NCBI GenBank assembly: GCA_900541345.1
Contig: UQJE01000094.1
Location: 1-9,080, forward strand
Length of the DNA stretch: 9,080 bases
Direction: 5' to 3'
From: an uncultured Blautia sp.
GTDB taxonomy: Bacteria > Bacillota > Clostridia > Lachnospirales > Lachnospiraceae
The position numbers and the translations under genes are program-made. The notes under the pieces are model-generated. The model ran no database searches and was not told the DNA's origin. It saw only the letters and a list, made by a program, of their open reading frames with translations. Positions 1-6,129 of this stretch are shown piece after piece. Position 1 is the first letter of the stretch, and each line of letters opens with the position of its first letter.

Positions 1-1016
1 TTTGTGCCGAGCATTTCCATAAATGCCACATATTCATCAAAGATAAGGAAATTTGACGGAAGTCCCAAGTAAGCGTAGTTTTCCCCTGTCCGGTAATTCT
101 CCATGAGCTTCATGTCTTCGCTGCGTTTCATCATTTCCTCATAGAAACGGTCAATGCAGGAGAGCATATCTTCCTTTTTGTAGTACACATCCGGCATAAC
201 CGCCTGTAAATCCGCAAGGTCGGCGTTCTTTGGGTCTAAGACGAACAGGACGGCATTGGTGCGGAGCAGGGCTTCAATGAGAGTCAGGATAAAGTAGGTC
301 TTTCCGCCGCCGGTTCCTCCGGCAATGAGCATATGGGGCAGCTTGTCATACTCCCACCAGACATTTTTCATAAGCCGGAGCCTGCCGTTCTTTGCCTGTA
401 CGTCCTCAATGGAGATACGGTTGGCAATGGTATCATAGAGCAGGGTGTACTCCACATAGGAATCCTTTAATTCCCTATCCGTCAGCTCACAGTACAAGCC
501 GCTTTCCAGCTTTTTCTCCAAGTTTAAGAGCTGTTCTTGATATTTCCCCAAGGTGATTTCTACACGGATATGGAGCAAGCCCTGTTTCATCCGGTAGTAG
601 ATTTTGGGAAAGTAAGTGATGGTTTCTTTGGAACGGCTGGAAGACAAGTCCTTGAAAAAAGCGTCTTCCTTTCTCTGTTCAGATTCATACCACTTGTTTT
701 CCAACACCATTCTTGCCAGCTTTTGGCGGTGGATGAGCTGCTTTACTTCATCCCTGCGGTATCGCCAGAACAGAAGAACGGCTGTAAGGCACACCATTCC
801 TGCCACGCCCATGCTGAATAGCAGATAAGGGAGATTTACATCCTGTGTTATCTGGGAGAGGGACACTTCCTGCCAGTTGGTTCCGGCAATTTGCCGGATA
901 TGAAACAGCAGGACAACCAGCAGGAAGACAGGGAACAGGGCGGCAAGGGAAGTATGGAACACAAGGTCTTTATCCGTGGGACGGATACGTTTTCCACGGG
1001 GGAAAAATGGTTTCAT
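1..1016 (-). CDS. FtsK/TcpA-type conjugative coupling ATPase (Tn916 Orf21 / ICEBs1 ConQ type), C-terminus outside window
   Basis: The minus strand is open from an ATG at 1016-1014 to the window edge (338 complete codons). AGGAGG at 1025-1030 lies 8 nt upstream and fixes the start. Two hydrophobic segments sit near the N-terminus (about residues 22-40 and 66-84), then a soluble part. Walker A GGTGGGKT is at 233-240, preceded by HMLIA as in FtsK/SpoIIIE translocases; a LDPKNADL segment follows at 260-267; Walker B FLIFDEY is at 323-329. Known for the family: membrane-anchored ATPases that couple the relaxase-DNA complex to the conjugation channel. Tn916 Orf21 is about 460 residues, so roughly 120 residues are probably missing. 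Two DUF961 genes at 6129-6842 on the same strand support the Tn916-like assignment. Normally these genes are close together; here an IS66 element and a small plus-strand unit separate them. No damage is visible in the part present. Confidence 0.92.
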   Translation of the reverse strand, partial: MKPFFPRGKRIRPTDKDLVFHTSLAALFPVFLLVVLLFHIRQIAGTNWQEVSLSQITQDVNLPYLLFSMGVAGMVCLTAVLLFWRYRRDEVKQLIHRQKLARMVLENKWYESEQRKEDAFFKDLSSSRSKETITYFPKIYYRMKQGLLHIRVEITLGKYQEQLLNLEKKLESGLYCELTDRELKDSYVEYTLLYDTIANRISIEDVQAKNGRLRLMKNVWWEYDKLPHMLIAGGTGGGKTYFILTLIEALLRTNAVLFVLDPKNADLADLQAVMPDVYYKKEDMLSCIDRFYEEMMKRSEDMKLMENYRTGENYAYLGLPSNFLIFDEYVAFMEMLGT

Positions 1017-1053
1017 ACTGAAATCCTCCTTTTCATAAATTAAATTTTTAATC

Positions 1054-1083
1054 TTGACAAAAAGAATGAATAAGTGTTATACA
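1054..1083 (+). promoter_or_regulatory. Sigma-A-type promoter for the small plus-strand unit
   Basis: A perfect -35 TTGACA (1054-1059) is followed after 18 nt by TATACA (1078-1083); the shifted hexamer TACAAT at 1080-1085 is an alternative. It points away from the coupling-ATPase gene, whose ribosome binding site lies only about 25 nt to the left. It would produce a transcript antisense to any minus-strand read-through from the DUF961 genes. Confidence 0.6.
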
Positions 1084-1107
1084 ATAAATATAACTAGATG
1101 ATACCGG

Positions 1108-1151
1108 CATGAAAGTAGATTCATGTTGCTAACCTCAAACAGCTAAGGAGG
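1108..1151 (+). promoter_or_regulatory. Structured 5' leader of the 88-codon ORF
   Basis: The leader has a perfect 6-bp hairpin CATGAA/TTCATG (1108-1113 with 1120-1125). Further on, CCTC at 1133-1136 is complementary to GAGG at 1148-1151 inside the ribosome binding site AAGGAGG, so the site could be partly masked. Both pairings are visible; a regulatory role is inference. Confidence 0.3.
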
Positions 1152-1157
1152 ATTGTT

Positions 1158-1424
1158 ATGAAAAAAATTAAACATTCTACTACTTTTTCTTTTCATCGAG
1201 AGAAAACAGATACAAAAACAGAGTTATTGTTATCTCTAACAACGTCATCAACGTCTAAATCAACTTTTGATTCATCGAACATGTCAGCAATACCCAAAAT
1301 CGGTAAGCAACTAATATCTTTTATTCTTACTAACTATAATAAGATTTTACCGTTCTGTTCCACTATACAAGATAGTTTGCTTATTGATTTAGTTATATTT
1401 TTATTGATTGAAAACTTTTTATAA
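1158..1424 (+). CDS. Small hypothetical protein, 88 aa, opposite to the ICE operon
   Basis: I do not recognise this protein. ATG at 1158 is preceded by AAGGAGG (1145-1151, 6-nt spacing), and a consensus-like promoter lies upstream, so expression is plausible. The N-terminal half (about residues 7-42) is rich in Ser, Thr and Lys and looks unstructured. The C-terminal third is hydrophobic, ending in a strongly hydrophobic segment (about residues 73-88). Base composition is clearly more AT-rich than the neighbouring ICE genes, which suggests separate origin. It lies in the ICE between the DUF961 pair and the coupling ATPase, on the opposite strand. A long hairpin follows 15 nt after the stop. 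It could be a small membrane or toxic peptide, a precursor peptide, or a spurious ORF on a regulatory RNA. Promoter and ribosome binding site make it more credible than a random ORF. Confidence 0.5.
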   Translation: MKKIKHSTTFSFHREKTDTKTELLLSLTTSSTSKSTFDSSNMSAIPKIGKQLISFILTNYNKILPFCSTIQDSLLIDLVIFLLIENFL

Positions 1425-1439
1425 TAACTTATGAAAGGT

Positions 1440-1476
1440 GTAGCCGAACTACTCGCTGTATGAGTAATTCGGCTAC
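1440..1476. terminator. Long near-perfect hairpin, possible terminator of the small unit
   Basis: A 15-nt arm (GTAGCCGAACTACTC, 1440-1454) pairs with 1462-1476 around a 7-nt loop with one C.A mismatch. No clean T-run follows on plus (TAAAGGTTTT), so it is not a textbook intrinsic terminator. It sits where the transcript of the 88-codon ORF should end. On minus it lies in the path of DUF961-to-ATPase transcription. Confidence 0.5.
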
Positions 1477-1537
1477 TAAAGGTTTTGGATGCTATGCAAA
1501 AAATCTTGACCTATGTTATTTATATTCAGTAACCATG
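1477..1537. other. ICE DNA left of the IS66 element, no gene seen
   Basis: This short AT-rich stretch lies between the hairpin and the left target duplication. I see no gene in it. AATCTTGAC occurs at 1502-1510 and again at 1050-1058, so the same 9-mer lies on both sides of the small plus-strand unit; this may be chance. Confidence 0.4.
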
Positions 1538-1545
1538 TCTATTCC
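1538..1545. repeat. Left copy of the 8-bp target duplication (TCTATTCC)
   Basis: TCTATTCC here is identical to 6122-6129, and each copy directly abuts a GTAA-type inverted repeat. Eight base pairs is the characteristic IS66-family target duplication. Joining the flanks restores continuous ICE DNA running from the Orf22-type stop towards the small plus-strand unit. Confidence 0.93.
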
Positions 1546-1565
1546 GTAAAGATCAAACCACTCGC
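1546..1565 (+). repeat. Left terminal inverted repeat of the IS66 element
   Basis: It starts GTAAAGATCAAACC and matches the complement of 6102-6121 (GTAAAGGTCAAATCC) at 16 of 20 positions. GTAA at the tip is typical for the IS66 family. Confidence 0.85.
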
Positions 1566-1762
1566 CTTTCACTAAATCCATTTTTAGTGCATACTTGAGA
1601 AAAACAATAGATTTATGATCTCTCGGAATTCTGATTGATCATGCCAGCGAAACTCTGGCAGTGAACCTTGAAAAGTAAATATTGTTTGTGGAGCAAAAAA
1701 ATTGCATGAGAAATAAACATAGCTTCCACTACGTCTCTATGCGTGGTATGATAGTCATAGGA
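1566..1762. other. Non-coding segment between the IS66 left end and the DDE transposase
   Basis: There is no intact ORF. Two perfect hairpins are visible: CACTAAA/TTTAGTG (1570-1576 with 1583-1589) and TGCCAG/CTGGCA (1642-1647 with 1655-1660). The segment 1614-1629 is an inverted copy, with one mismatch, of 3397-3412 (ATTCCGAGAGATTATA), just upstream of tnpA. CCTTGAAAAGTAAAT at 1665-1679 resembles the complement of 3270-3288 apart from a 3-nt gap and one mismatch. These pairs lie on either side of the minus-strand transposase and may be, or contain, the ends of its own IS. Confidence 0.45.
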
Positions 1763-3250
1763 TTATGCTGCATTCAAAATCAACTTTCTTAGTGGAGATT
1801 CAGATGGCAAATCCCATGCATCCAGATGTTGCAGCATCAGGATGTGATAGAGGCGGCAGTACCACATCTTAGTTGAGCGGTGTCTGCCGTCTTCTAATTT
1901 AAAGTCTAATTTCTCGCGTTTGTTTGAACGCTCCGCAGATGTTCTTGCATTGTATTCCAGTTTCCATTCTTTGCTGCTTCTTGGTGGATTGTTAAACAGT
2001 CTTGGATTGTCATTTAAGATCAAATGAACAGTACGCCCATATTTGGCCTTTGAACATGGCTTGTCACAGGTACAGGAAATACAGCCGCCTGTATGGCTGA
2101 TCTTCGGGCATTTGAATTTCATCCGGCCTTTTGCAACTTCGATGCCATCGCGCCGCATTCGGTGTCCAGATGGGCAAACAGGAACGCCATCTTTATCAAT
2201 AGTAAAGTCGTTCTTATATACAGGCGGTCTGCCGCCTTTTCCATTCAGATCAATAAATGGAGTGATGTTTTGCCGTTTGAAGTATTGATAGTAAGACATG
2301 GCATCGTGCGCAGAATCCAAAAGAACTTTTGATACTTTGTAATCCGGAAGGAATGCTCTCATTCGGAAAAAAGCTTGAAGAAATCCGTGCGAATCATGTT
2401 TGGAAGCATAGGAATAGTGGGGAAATACCGGAAGATCGCTTTGCGAATCGACCAGCATATATAAATCATACCCATGATAAAAGCAGTCGCGCGAGGAATC
2501 CCAGCCGATATCGCAGTCAGGCTGAGAAAAGTAACGGTCACAGCTACAGTCGTTGATGCCGTTTTCTTTACATTTGCAGATACGTTTTTTACGTTCTCTG
2601 TGTGAGGTGACAACGGGTGTACCATCACCAGCAAGGGCAAGGCTATCCTTATGAATCAATCCCTTTTCAACCGAGACATCCAGGAATTCTTTCTGATAAA
2701 TTTTAAAGAGAGAAGCATAGGGTTGGTCATTAAGAGGAAAGGCAGTCTTTTCCAACTGAGGTAGAAGTTCAGCAACGGTTACTTTTTCAACAGAAGCAGC
2801 CTTTTCGCCTTTTGCATCTGGCTTTTTCACTTTTGCTTTTAATGGATGGATGTGAGAAGCCATATGGGGATCATCAGAGTCCCATAAGCGTTTCATAAAA
2901 TCATAAAAAGTCCCAACGCCTGGAGTGTCACCGACTTGGAAACCACTGAGGATGGCAAAAAGAGGATTCATCTTAAGCTGGGCGGCCCATTCGGTAATCG
3001 AGGAAACTTTAAAGTCAATGGAAAGCAGATAAGAACGTTGCATACAGGAAGGAGTTCTTGGAGCAGGGCCAAATTTGGAATATTTATGAGTTAAAAGGGT
3101 GTCCGTATCAGACAGATCCAGATGCCAAAAGCGTTCAATGATATCCCAGGTGGAACGAGCAAGAAGATCTGGATTAGGATAATATTTACGAAGATTTTCA
3201 ACAACAAGGTTCTGGTAGTCGGCATGACTACCGCAATTAACAGGTAACAA
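1763..3250 (-). CDS. DDE transposase, 495 aa, of a second IS inside the IS66 element
   Basis: A full-length DDE transposase resembling the IS4/IS1182-like DDE_Tnp_1 group; I do not assign an exact IS family. Likely catalytic residues are D209 (AGDGTPV), D312 (VLLDSAHD) and E440 (TSAERSNKREK). The Y-(2)-R-(3)-E-R-x-(2)-K arrangement around 433-445 is typical of these RNase-H-fold enzymes. A Cys-rich stretch at 225-256 lies after the first Asp and another at 359-399 lies between the second Asp and the Glu. The start is TTG at 3250, supported by GGAGG (3258-3262) 7 nt upstream; no better ATG lies nearby. It runs opposite to the IS66 genes and shares no similarity with IS66 TnpC, so it is most simply a nested IS, though a passenger gene is possible. 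The frame is uninterrupted. Confidence 0.88.
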   Translation of the reverse strand: MLPVNCGSHADYQNLVVENLRKYYPNPDLLARSTWDIIERFWHLDLSDTDTLLTHKYSKFGPAPRTPSCMQRSYLLSIDFKVSSITEWAAQLKMNPLFAILSGFQVGDTPGVGTFYDFMKRLWDSDDPHMASHIHPLKAKVKKPDAKGEKAASVEKVTVAELLPQLEKTAFPLNDQPYASLFKIYQKEFLDVSVEKGLIHKDSLALAGDGTPVVTSHRERKKRICKCKENGINDCSCDRYFSQPDCDIGWDSSRDCFYHGYDLYMLVDSQSDLPVFPHYSYASKHDSHGFLQAFFRMRAFLPDYKVSKVLLDSAHDAMSYYQYFKRQNITPFIDLNGKGGRPPVYKNDFTIDKDGVPVCPSGHRMRRDGIEVAKGRMKFKCPKISHTGGCISCTCDKPCSKAKYGRTVHLILNDNPRLFNNPPRSSKEWKLEYNARTSAERSNKREKLDFKLEDGRHRSTKMWYCRLYHILMLQHLDAWDLPSESPLRKLILNAA

Positions 3251-3257
3251 AAAATCG

Positions 3258-3262
3258 CCTCC
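3258..3262 (-). promoter_or_regulatory. Ribosome binding site deciding the TTG start of the DDE transposase
   Basis: On minus, GGAGG lies 7 nt before TTG at 3250. With no ATG in frame nearby, it supports TTG as the true start. Confidence 0.6.
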
Positions 3263-3288
3263 AATCGAAAAATGTACTTTTGATCAAG

Positions 3289-3301
3289 GGCGCGGAGCGC
3301 C
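3289..3301. repeat. GC-rich hairpin upstream of tnpA
   Basis: GGCGC (3289-3293) pairs with GCGCC (3297-3301) around GGA; a run of six T follows at 3305-3310. AGCGCCGC (3296-3303) is shared with the right end of the IS66 element (6066-6073, and inverted at 6080-6087). It may be a remnant of the IS66 left subterminal region, or a terminator protecting tnpA from outside transcription. Confidence 0.4.
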
Positions 3302-3437
3302 GCATTTTTTGATAGATTTGTCAAGCGATTTTGGCAAAAAAGTGGGGGATTTTATAAAAAGAGGGATCTGAAAGCTTTGATTTCATTGGGCTGAAGATTC
3401 CGAGAGATTATATTTTTTCAAGGGAGGACTAAACACT

Positions 3438-3821
3438 ATGGATCAGTGTACTCATGAAGTCCGTGCAGAGTACTGGAAAAAGATCATTCAGGCCTGCGGT
3501 CAGAGACCGGCAGGCCAGTCAGCCAAAAGCTGGATGGATGAGAATGGCATTAGCGAACAAAGCTATTATCACTGGCAGCGACGGTTCCGGAAACAGGCGT
3601 ATGAAGAAATGAAGGGAAACTCTTCCGTTCCTGCCGTGACCGAGAAAACAGAACTGTCTTTTGTTGAAATTCCATGCCACACTTCTGCGGAAACAAATAC
3701 ATACATGGTTTCCGACAAACCTGTTGCAACGATTCGGACGGCAACGTTACAGATTGATATTTCCAATGAAATCTCGGATGCGCTCCTGAGCCGGATTATT
3801 CAGGAGGTGTCCCATGCTTGA
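3438..3821 (+). CDS. tnpA: IS66 accessory protein TnpA
   Basis: A 127-residue protein with a helix-turn-helix region at about residues 26-52 (QSAKSWMDENGISEQSYYHW), as in IS66 OrfA/TnpA accessory proteins. ATG at 3438 is preceded by AGGGAGGA (3420-3427). It is the first gene of the IS66 set; its stop overlaps the tnpB start by 8 nt, suggesting translational coupling. Known for the family: three proteins are needed for transposition, and TnpA is thought to bind DNA, though its exact role is unsettled. Length is normal and the frame is intact. Confidence 0.88.
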   Translation: MDQCTHEVRAEYWKKIIQACGQRPAGQSAKSWMDENGISEQSYYHWQRRFRKQAYEEMKGNSSVPAVTEKTELSFVEIPCHTSAETNTYMVSDKPVATIRTATLQIDISNEISDALLSRIIQEVSHA

Positions 3822-4170
3822 AGATGCTGCTGGTATTCGCCGTGTTGTTCTTGCCTGTGGCACGGTTGATCTGAGAAAGGGCATTGATGGACTGGCAACG
3901 ATTATAGGAGATAAGTATGGTCAAAATCCATTTGAGAAGGGAACGCTCTTTTTGTTTTGCGGGAAGCGTTCTGATCGGTGCAAAGGGCTCTTGTGGATGG
4001 GAACAGGATTCCTGCTTCTATATAAACGCTTTGAAGCAGGACGGTTATCCTGGCCAAGAAACATACAGGAAGCCGCAGATCTTACCGAAGAGCAGTACAA
4101 GTATCTTATGATGGGTTTAAATCCCCTGGATCCCAAAATCAAAGATGTCGATCCGAAAAATATCTATTGA
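3814..4170 (+). CDS. tnpB: IS66 accessory protein TnpB (IS66 Orf2 family)
   Basis: A 118-residue protein with the IS66 Orf2 hallmarks: CGTVDLRKGIDGLA (residues 15-28), LFLFCGKRSDRCKGLLW (45-61) and GTGFLLLYKRFEAG (63-76), followed by WP at 80-81. ATG at 3814 lies inside the end of tnpA, with AGGAGGTG (3802-3809) immediately upstream in the tnpA coding region, so the two are probably co-translated. Family knowledge: TnpB is needed for IS66 transposition but its biochemical role is unknown. Length is normal and there is no damage. Confidence 0.93.
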   Translation: MLEDAAGIRRVVLACGTVDLRKGIDGLATIIGDKYGQNPFEKGTLFLFCGKRSDRCKGLLWMGTGFLLLYKRFEAGRLSWPRNIQEAADLTEEQYKYLMMGLNPLDPKIKDVDPKNIY

Positions 4171-4444
4171 AACGTTTGTACAAAACAGAGAAAATATATT
4201 TTCTGTTTTGGTACTGAAAAGAACTGCTATCGTTTACAATGGATGACCGGATCAGAACAATTCATTCGTCTGCTATCAGGCAGGAACGATGCAATTGCAC
4301 CTTGAAAACCCTATATTTCCAAAGGCTGACATACGAATTCTGATGACTTTCGTGGCAGGAAAAAATGACGAACTCGGCCTGAAGGCTGATTCGCATTTGT
4401 CACAGATTTCTGCTATACTACCGTTAGTAAGAAAGGCGGATATC
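4171..4444. other. tnpB-tnpC spacer with a large hairpin
   Basis: The tnpB-tnpC gap is long for IS66 (274 nt). A hairpin spans 4178-4214: GTACAAAACAG pairs with CTGTTTTGGTAC (1-nt bulge), with an AG bulge and an inner AAAA/TTTT stem around TATA. A plus frame downstream encodes a short peptide (ATG 4243, about 20 codons, ending SGRNDAIAP) without a clear ribosome binding site. TGCTATACT at 4411-4419 resembles an extended -10 box shortly before tnpC. The spacer may control TnpC level. Confidence 0.45.
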
Positions 4445-6079
4445 ATGTGCAAAAAATTCACTCCAGATGAACTGAACAAGATGGATCATAAAACTAAGGA
4501 CGATGTCATCTACCAGATGCAGGACCGGCTTGACCGACTGGAACACAACTATGAAAACCTCGTAGAGCAGATCCGGCTGGCAAATCAGCAGCGCTTCGGC
4601 CGCCATACGGAAAAACTGGATGATATCGCAGGCCAGCTTTCTTTTTTTAATGAGGCAGAAGCGAATTATGATGGAACAGCCAAGGAACCGACTGTGGAAG
4701 AGGTCATTGATTCATCCAGAAAGGTACCGCGAAAGCCTAAGAAAAAAGGCCAGCGTGAAGAAGACCTGAAGGATTTTCCGCAGGAAGTAATCCTTCATGA
4801 TATACCGGAACAGGAACTGAATGAGGCTTTCGGTGAAGAAAACTGGAAAAGTATGCCGGATGAGATTTTCTGGCAGCTTCGTTTCGAACCGGCCAAATGG
4901 ACTGCTGAAAAACACATCATAAAAGTGTATGTTGGAACAGATGGTGCGCATCAGGATGAATTTCTTCGTGGTGATCACCCGGAAACGATGTTCAGGGGAA
5001 GCATTGCTACTCCTTCTCTTGAAGCCGCAATCATCAACGCCAAGTATGTAAACAGCAATCCGCTTGACCGTATTTCCAGAGACTTCCAGGCAAACGGCCT
5101 GAATCTGTCCAAACAGACGATGTCGAACTGGACGGTGTGGACAGCTGAACGCTATTTATTGCCAGTGTGTGATTTCATGAGAAAACGTCAGCTGGAAGCA
5201 CATGTAAATCAGAGTGATGAAACACCTGTAGATGTAATTCATGACGGCAGACCTGCAGGCAGTAAAAGCTATATGTGGGTTCACATCACTGGAGAATTAA
5301 GTCCGGTGCCGCCAATCATTGTGTATGAATACCAGAAGACACGACACAGCGATCATCCGAAAGCGTATTATAAGGACTTTGACGGTGTTCTTGTGACTGA
5401 TGGCCTGGAACAGTATCATAAGCTGGAGCGGGATCTTGCTGGTGTGAAGAATGCGAATTGCATGGCTCACGCAAGGCGCCACTTCGCAAATGCGATTAAG
5501 GCAATTGGAAAAAGTAATCCAGAAGCGGTCGAGGCGTCAGTTGCGTATAAAGCACTGGTACGAATTGGTGCCATTTATGACCTGGAAGGAGCTTTAAAGG
5601 AACTGACTCCAGAAGAACGCTTAAATGAGCGGCAGGCTTCCATCAAGCCTCTGGTTGAAGAATTCTTTGCCTGGCTCCGAAAGATACAGGCGGACCGGTC
5701 GGTGCTTCCAAAGAGTGAAACAGCCAAAGGCATCAACTATTGCCTGAATCATGAAGCATATCTGAAAGTATTCCTGTCAGATGGAGAAGTACCGATTGAT
5801 AACCTGGCCAGCGAACGTGCGCTGAGAACTTTCACGATTGGCCGTAAAAACTGGATGACCATCAATACGGTACGAGGAGCTGATGCCAGTGCAATCATTT
5901 ACAGTGTTACGGAGACCGCCCGGGCGAATGGCCTGAATGTCTACTATTACATGAAACATTTGTTGACAGAGCTGACACAGGTTGTTCGTGCCGATGGAAG
6001 TATAGACGAAAAAGAGTTAGAACCACTTATGCCATGGTCGAAAGACCTTCCGGCTGAGTGTTACAAGCGCCGCAAATAA
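4445..6079 (+). CDS. tnpC: IS66 transposase TnpC
   Basis: The catalytic IS66 transposase, 544 residues from ATG 4445. AAAGG (4432-4436) lies 8 nt upstream and the protein then begins MCKKFTPDEL, a sensible TnpC start; the frame is open further upstream to ATG 4289, but that has no good site. An N-terminal coiled coil (about 18-50) is followed by RFGRHTEKL (50-58). Catalytic acidic residues are D258 (SDETP), D319 (VTDGLEQY) and E457 (NLASERALR), the last followed by FTIGRKNW. The C-terminal ANGLNVYYYMKHLL (494-507) matches the IS66 C-terminal domain. Odd: the zinc-finger region expected between coiled coil and catalytic core (about 110-185) has no cysteines. The stop codon sits in the loop of a GC-rich hairpin. 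The gene looks intact. Confidence 0.95.
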   Translation: MCKKFTPDELNKMDHKTKDDVIYQMQDRLDRLEHNYENLVEQIRLANQQRFGRHTEKLDDIAGQLSFFNEAEANYDGTAKEPTVEEVIDSSRKVPRKPKKKGQREEDLKDFPQEVILHDIPEQELNEAFGEENWKSMPDEIFWQLRFEPAKWTAEKHIIKVYVGTDGAHQDEFLRGDHPETMFRGSIATPSLEAAIINAKYVNSNPLDRISRDFQANGLNLSKQTMSNWTVWTAERYLLPVCDFMRKRQLEAHVNQSDETPVDVIHDGRPAGSKSYMWVHITGELSPVPPIIVYEYQKTRHSDHPKAYYKDFDGVLVTDGLEQYHKLERDLAGVKNANCMAHARRHFANAIKAIGKSNPEAVEASVAYKALVRIGAIYDLEGALKELTPEERLNERQASIKPLVEEFFAWLRKIQADRSVLPKSETAKGINYCLNHEAYLKVFLSDGEVPIDNLASERALRTFTIGRKNWMTINTVRGADASAIIYSVTETARANGLNVYYYMKHLLTELTQVVRADGSIDEKELEPLMPWSKDLPAECYKRRK

Positions 6080-6087
6080 GCGGCGCT
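6066..6087 (+). terminator. GC-rich hairpin at the tnpC stop codon
   Basis: AGCGCCGC (6066-6073) pairs perfectly with GCGGCGCT (6080-6087) around AAATAA, which contains the tnpC stop TAA (6077-6079). There is no T-run, so it is not a standard terminator. It lies 34 nt inside the right tip and could be a subterminal transposase site or a block to transcription across the end. Confidence 0.5.
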
Positions 6088-6101
6088 GTATTTGGCGTGG
6101 A

Positions 6102-6121
6102 GCGAAGGATTTGACCTTTAC
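6102..6121 (-). repeat. Right terminal inverted repeat of the IS66 element
   Basis: Read on the complement it starts GTAAAGGTCAAATCC and matches the left end at 16 of 20 positions. The outermost base, 6121, abuts the right target duplication. Confidence 0.88.
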
Positions 6122-6129
6122 TCTATTCC
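6122..6129. repeat. Right copy of the 8-bp target duplication (TCTATTCC)
   Basis: Identical to 1538-1545. Its last base is also the last base of the TAG stop (6131-6129, minus) of the Orf22-type gene, so insertion left that reading frame intact. Confidence 0.93.

Larger units (their letters stand above)
1546..6121 (+). mobile_element. IS66-family element, 4,576 bp, with a second transposase gene near its left end
   Basis: The boundaries rest on a perfect 8-bp duplication outside and inverted ends starting GTAAAG (1546 rightward; 6121 leftward on the complement). The ends match at 16 of the first 20 positions. Inside are tnpA, tnpB and tnpC in the usual order on plus. A typical IS66 element is about 2.5-3 kb; the excess is the minus-strand DDE transposase region (about 1580-3295). 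The 8-mer AGCGCCGC lies 34 nt from the right tip (reading inward) and recurs at 3296-3303 on the left, which would fit the second IS having inserted inside the left terminal region. The intact duplication and open tnp frames point to a fairly recent insertion. Confidence 0.9.

Noticed and set aside
537..828. Plus-strand ORFs opposite the coupling ATPase
   Set aside because: They are shadows of the well-supported minus-strand ATPase frame.
1050..1510. AATCTTGAC repeated at 1050-1058 and 1502-1510 as flanks of a tiny mobile unit
   Set aside because: Nine bases in AT-rich DNA can recur by chance, and neither copy sits at a clear boundary.
1519..1756. Protein-like fragments on minus in three frames (HTTHRDVVEAMF, QTIFTFQGSLPEF, then VFLKYALKMDLVKGEWFDLY)
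   Set aside because: They look like a frameshifted gene, but the last fragment runs across the IS66 tip and target duplication into flanking DNA, so it cannot be one old gene; no family could be named.
2043..2640. Plus- and minus-strand ORFs inside the DDE transposase region
   Set aside because: They overlap an intact 495-codon transposase in other frames and have no supporting signals.
3244..3262. GTAA at 3244 as the left tip of a shorter IS66 element
   Set aside because: The 8 bp before it (ATTAACAG) do not match TCTATTCC at the right end, whereas 1538-1545 matches perfectly.
4289..4444. Longer TnpC start at 4289
   Set aside because: No ribosome binding site there; ATG 4445 has AAAGG at 8 nt and gives a family-like N-terminus.
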